Positions 5,825 through 6,630 of a DNA stretch of 6,630 nt are shown one piece after another. Positions within the stretch are counted from its first letter, which is position 1. The number at the start of each line of letters is the position of its first letter. The notes beneath the pieces are model-generated. The model did not search any database, was not told the origin of the DNA, and saw only the letters and a program-made list of their open reading frames with translations. Made by a program: the position numbers and the translations under genes. Source of the DNA: an uncultured Eubacteriales bacterium (GTDB lineage: Bacteria > Bacillota > Clostridia > Oscillospirales > Acutalibacteraceae); contig CAQJOC010000046.1 in assembly GCA_948815685.1 (NCBI GenBank), positions 2,160-8,789 of the forward strand, read 5' to 3'.

Positions 5825-6005
5825 ATGAAATATGAAAATATAAAAAATTATAAACCTGAAAAGTTTCGCAGGATAACGGGACTAAAAATTGAAACATATA
5901 AAAAGTGCATAGAAATTTTGAATAAAAAATATAGTGTAGAACATGCTAAAAAACGTACGAAAAAGCAGACGTAATTCTAAACTATCAATAGTTAAAGTTT
6001 TATTC
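5825..6005 (+). pseudogene. IS5-family transposase, N-terminal remnant with frameshift
   Basis: From ATG 5825, 49 residues (MKYENIKNYKPEKFRRITGL at the start) match, from memory, the N-terminal helix-turn-helix part of a widespread IS5-group transposase of Clostridia and cyanobacteria, before a stop at 5972-5974. Similarity resumes in the +1 frame: from 5964 the reading SRRNSKLSIVKVLF (to about 6005) fits the family's basic GRRxKLSI segment. An extra base, probably in one of the A runs near 5948-5964, therefore breaks the gene. Beyond about 6005 the family pattern (LEYLREYRT) is lost and the +1 frame stops at 6027. All DDE catalytic residues are missing, so it is inactive. AAGGAA just before the ATG is a fair ribosome binding site. 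A programmed frameshift is possible in IS5 elements, but the loss of the rest makes decay the simpler reading. Confidence 0.75.
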
Positions 6006-6210
6006 GTCTTTTTTACGTTTGTATCTTAAAATAGTCCCTAAAGAAAGCAGCATAATCCATGAGAATTTATCTATTTGTTCTGAATTTTCGGTTTTAAGCC
6101 AGTTGTATTCCTCTTATTTTGAATCGCCTGAGTCGTTTTTATAAGGCTCGATTACTTGCATTTTCTATTTTACTGTTACTGTGTTCGTTTTTTTTGCCGT
6201 GTTACCTCAA
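6000..6210 (-). pseudogene. Decayed C-terminus of a probable LPXTG surface protein
   Basis: On the minus strand the final open stretch (TAA at 6000-6002, back to a stop at 6114-6116) reads EEYNWLKTENSEQIDKFSW, then IMLLSLGTILRYKRKKDE. This has the plan of a sortase-anchored tail: motif, polar spacer, hydrophobic segment, basic end. The WLKTENS at 6081-6101 lines up with LPKTGDS, each difference needing one base change (for example CCT to CTT, GGA to GAA, GAT to AAT), so it looks like an eroded sorting signal. Reading further upstream in the same frame gives YKNDSGDSK and TNTVTVK, interrupted by TAG (6165-6167) and a further stop near 6208. The hydrophobic segment is short. There is no start, ribosome binding site or intact body. 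It ends where the transposase remnant loses its similarity. Short low-complexity homology can mislead; the reading is an inference. Confidence 0.45.
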
Positions 6211-6376
6211 TTTAATTTCCGGTATTTGTAATGGATGGGCTTTTATTTTGACTCTGCAGGAGAGGAGATCTATTGTGGATATATTCGAGTCTTAAAAATT
6301 GATTTTCATGTGCATAAACATATCTCTCTTGCAAATAAGTTTTTTTGCTGTAAACTTATAATGAGATTTAATTAGA
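6211..6376. other. Gap before the tRNA gene
   Basis: No gene is supported. AGGAGAGGAG near 6259-6268 looks like a ribosome binding site but is followed by only six codons from a GTG. A TATAAT at 6357-6362, 14 bp before the tRNA, is a good -10 for it, but no convincing -35 lies at 16-18 bp (TTGCAA at 6329-6334 is 22 bp away). Confidence 0.45.
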
Positions 6377-6453
6377 CCGCTCGTGGCGAAGCTGGATATC
6401 GCAGCAGATTCCGATTCTGAAGGTCGGGGGTTCAAGTCCCTCCGGGCGGACCA
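6377..6453 (+). tRNA. tRNA-Arg (anticodon CCG)
   Basis: A complete cloverleaf can be drawn. The 7-bp acceptor pairs CCGCTCG with CGGGCGG, with one G-U. The D stem is GCGA/TCGC with GG in the loop. The anticodon stem GCAGA/TCTGA has a mismatch at its outer pair. The loop TTCCGAT places anticodon CCG at 6411-6413. The variable loop is AGGTC, and the T stem GGGGG/CCCTC carries the loop TTCAAGT. A discriminator A (6450) and an encoded CCA (6451-6453) complete it. It reads CGG arginine codons, rare in such a low-GC genome. It stands alone between gene debris and a mobile element, has a -10-like TATAAT upstream and a terminator right after it, and looks intact. Confidence 0.96.
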
Positions 6454-6454
6454 T

Positions 6455-6496
6455 AAAAAACCAATAACCATGTGGTTTATGGGGTTTTTGATTTTT
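6455..6496 (+). terminator. Terminator of the tRNA-Arg gene
   Basis: AAAAACC (6456-6462) pairs with GGTTTTT (6483-6489), and ATAACC pairs with GGTTTAT around a small loop, with one bulged base. The T-rich arm continues into GATTTTT. It begins two bases after the CCA end, which is typical for a single tRNA gene. Confidence 0.75.
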
Positions 6497-6560
6497 ATAA
6501 ATTAACTCCAAAATCTCTTATAAGCTAACAAAAAATTTTTTCTGATATTTTATGTTTATT

Positions 6561-6630
6561 CTAGGGCTTGTCTGAAAAATAAAAAATGACTAAAATAGAG
6601 AAATGAGTAGATATAAAATAAGAGAAGAAC
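6561..6630 (+). mobile_element. Left end of a second CTAG-bounded element, cut by the window
   Basis: The 27 bp at 6561-6587 are identical to 483-509, and the following 20 bp are similar, before the two diverge. Bases preceding the CTAG differ (A versus T), so the shared unit starts exactly at CTAG, as expected for a transposon boundary. The element has the same orientation as the left copy. An ATG at 6603 opens a frame (MSRYKIREE) still running at the window end, so this copy may be the full IS whose transposase moves the short one. Its right end is not visible. Confidence 0.65.
6603..6630 (+). CDS. Possible start of a transposase gene (partial)
   Basis: Nine codons, MSRYKIREE, are open to the window end. 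The frame lies about 40 bp inside the element boundary, as is usual for an IS transposase. The upstream ribosome binding site is poor (AGAG too close to the ATG). Far too little is visible to name a family. Confidence 0.3.

Noticed and set aside
5685..5897. 70-codon minus-strand frame upstream of tlyA
   Set aside because: No ribosome binding site; it lies opposite the transposase remnant and across the likely tlyA promoter.
6259..6296. AGGAGAGGAG followed by GTG, plus strand
   Set aside because: The frame stops after six codons, so no gene follows the apparent ribosome binding site.
1..6630. CRISPR arrays, toxin-antitoxin pairs, defence or biosynthetic clusters
   Set aside because: No regularly spaced repeats, paired small overlapping genes or matching enzyme families are visible on either strand.

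Overview
The window is about 30% G+C. Its genes use strong GGAGG-type ribosome binding sites and intrinsic terminators, and they include a Bacillota-style tlyA-nadK-recN cluster. This points to a low-GC Gram-positive bacterium, most likely class Clostridia; I cannot name a genus. A promoter-like site with spore sigma-G spacing hints at a spore-former, but that is an inference.

Layout, left to right. (1) 1-480: a 40-residue Asn/Gln/Lys-rich protein gene on the minus strand (217-339), with a strong ribosome binding site, a sigma-G-like promoter and its own terminator. (2) 483-703: a non-coding MITE-like element bounded by CTAG with imperfect inverted ends. Its left 27 bp recur exactly at 6561, where a second element or IS begins and runs off the window. 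(3) 715-1281, minus: pduL, a zinc-dependent phosphotransacylase without a microcompartment targeting extension. (4) 1282-1560: a divergent, very AT-rich control region with 11-bp tandem repeats, a palindrome and a consensus sigma-A promoter. (5) 1561-1893, plus: an unrecognised 110-residue protein. A hairpin terminator follows at 1950-1986 and probably also serves the convergent recN operon. (6) 2251-5582, minus: the operon tlyA-nadK-recN, tightly packed, with a 4-bp overlap and a 15-bp gap. The argR gene that usually sits between nadK and recN is absent. (7) 5786-6210: genomic debris. A frameshifted N-terminal piece of an IS5-type transposase abuts the decayed C-terminus of what looks like a sortase-anchored surface protein on the opposite strand. 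(8) 6377-6453: an intact tRNA-Arg(CCG) with encoded CCA and its own terminator. (9) 6561-6630: the left end of an IS or MITE, perhaps with the first codons of a transposase.

How the genes work together: TlyA (rRNA 2'-O-methylation), NadK (NADP supply) and RecN (double-strand break repair) form a conserved housekeeping operon without an obvious shared pathway. PduL would interconvert acyl-CoA and acyl phosphate in the cytosol, probably paired with an acetate or propionate kinase elsewhere. The flanks are shaped by small mobile elements and gene decay. I found no convincing complete new system. The strongest leads are the 40-residue candidate spore gene, the orphan 110-residue gene and the decayed surface-protein/transposase junction.
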